A DNA stretch of 64,000 nucleotides from Paracoccaceae bacterium (lineage in GTDB: Bacteria; Pseudomonadota; Alphaproteobacteria; Rhodobacterales; Rhodobacteraceae), in NCBI GenBank assembly GCA_024304985.1, contig JAMWZC010000001.1, positions 310,001 to 374,000 of the forward strand, given 5' to 3'. Below the pieces are notes generated by a model that was not told the origin of the DNA, did no database searches, and saw only the letters and a list, made by a program, of their open reading frames with translations. The position numbers were made by a program, and so were the translations under genes. Numbering within the stretch: the first letter of the stretch is position 1; each line of letters starts with the position of its first letter. This document shows, one piece after another, positions 63,914 to 64,000 of this stretch.

Positions 63914-64000
63914 ATGACATCCCGCACCCGTCCGGCATTTGGCGTCGTGATCTTTTTCGCTGTGGCGTTCAGCCTTGGCGCCTATTTCACCTTTGCCGCG
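63914..64000 (+). CDS. Septum formation initiator (FtsB/DivIC family), 5' part (cut by window edge)
   Basis: The first 29 codons are present: MTSRTRPAFGVVIFF and then a membrane helix ending AYFTFAA. The short cytoplasmic start plus one helix fits FtsB/DivIC-type proteins; a coiled coil should follow beyond the window. In related genomes a gene of this type usually precedes the pyruvate dehydrogenase operon. The call rests on the N-terminal pattern and neighbourhood only. Confidence 0.6.
   Translation, partial: MTSRTRPAFGVVIFFAVAFSLGAYFTFAA

Noticed and set aside
1-64000. tRNA, rRNA, CRISPR array, insertion sequence or integrase
   Set aside because: Looked for in the intergenic stretches; no tRNA-like stem set, direct-repeat array, transposase or integrase motif was seen.

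Overview
This 64 kb window is GC-rich chromosomal DNA of an alphaproteobacterium, almost certainly a member of the Rhodobacterales (Rhodobacter/Roseobacter group). I base that on gene content and order: argC next to ccmE, ccmF and ccmH; a fused indolepyruvate oxidoreductase; a bolA-grxD pair close to purL; a gene-transfer-agent type lysis pair; a GTTC-N7-GTTC SOS box; and a septum-initiator gene following pgk. The genus cannot be told from the sequence alone. Nearly all of it is core metabolism and housekeeping. I see no tRNA, rRNA, CRISPR array, insertion sequence or integrase.

Layout. 1-2.2 kb: end of gltX, then citrate synthase. 2.2-10.3 kb, minus strand: PaaG-like crotonase; an acyltransferase and murI; and an argC-ccmE-ccmF-ccmH cytochrome c maturation operon, into which an endolysin-holin pair of the gene-transfer-agent type sits between ccmE and ccmF. 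10.4-15.9 kb: 1140-residue indolepyruvate oxidoreductase divergent from a LysR regulator, a probable small RNA of about 83 nt with promoter and terminator, and an unknown protein. 16.1-23.9 kb: purL, an OsmC protein, bolA-grxD, zapA with a coiled-coil partner, transketolase, DUF808. 24.1-27.6 kb: gap, a 47-residue membrane protein, a hydrolase, coaD and a CBS protein. 27.7-34.8 kb: a valine-degradation cluster (mmsA, acyl-CoA dehydrogenase, hydroxyisobutyryl-CoA hydrolase, mmsB) with a divergent LysR regulator, followed by a Crp/Fnr regulator and two small envelope genes. 34.8-43.9 kb: patatin, uvrA with an SOS box, a rhodanese with a sulfide-repressor-like operator, lpdA with a long palindrome at its promoter, DUF924, an MFS transporter and queA. 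44-54.7 kb: a giant AsmA/YhdP-like protein, a peroxiredoxin, DUF455, the M23 peptidase-bactofilin pair, HNH, VOC, an esterase-DNA glycosylase pair and cobA. 54.8-64 kb: MFS, a squalene/phytoene synthase-like protein, cimA, cysS, an aminotransferase, two cyclophilins, pgk, and the start of a septum formation initiator gene.

Functional links. gap, pgk, tkt, gltA and lpdA cover central carbon flow. The mms cluster converts isobutyryl-CoA to propionyl-CoA. BolA and the CGFS glutaredoxin probably form a [2Fe-2S] partner pair. The M23 peptidase and bactofilin overlap and probably shape the cell wall. The most noteworthy items are the phage-like lysis module embedded in a respiratory biogenesis operon, the candidate sRNA carrying an anti-Shine-Dalgarno CCUCCCU stretch, and several well-formed operators (ATTC-N8-GAAT before the rhodanese, a 26-bp palindrome before lpdA, and paired LacI-like sites before gap).
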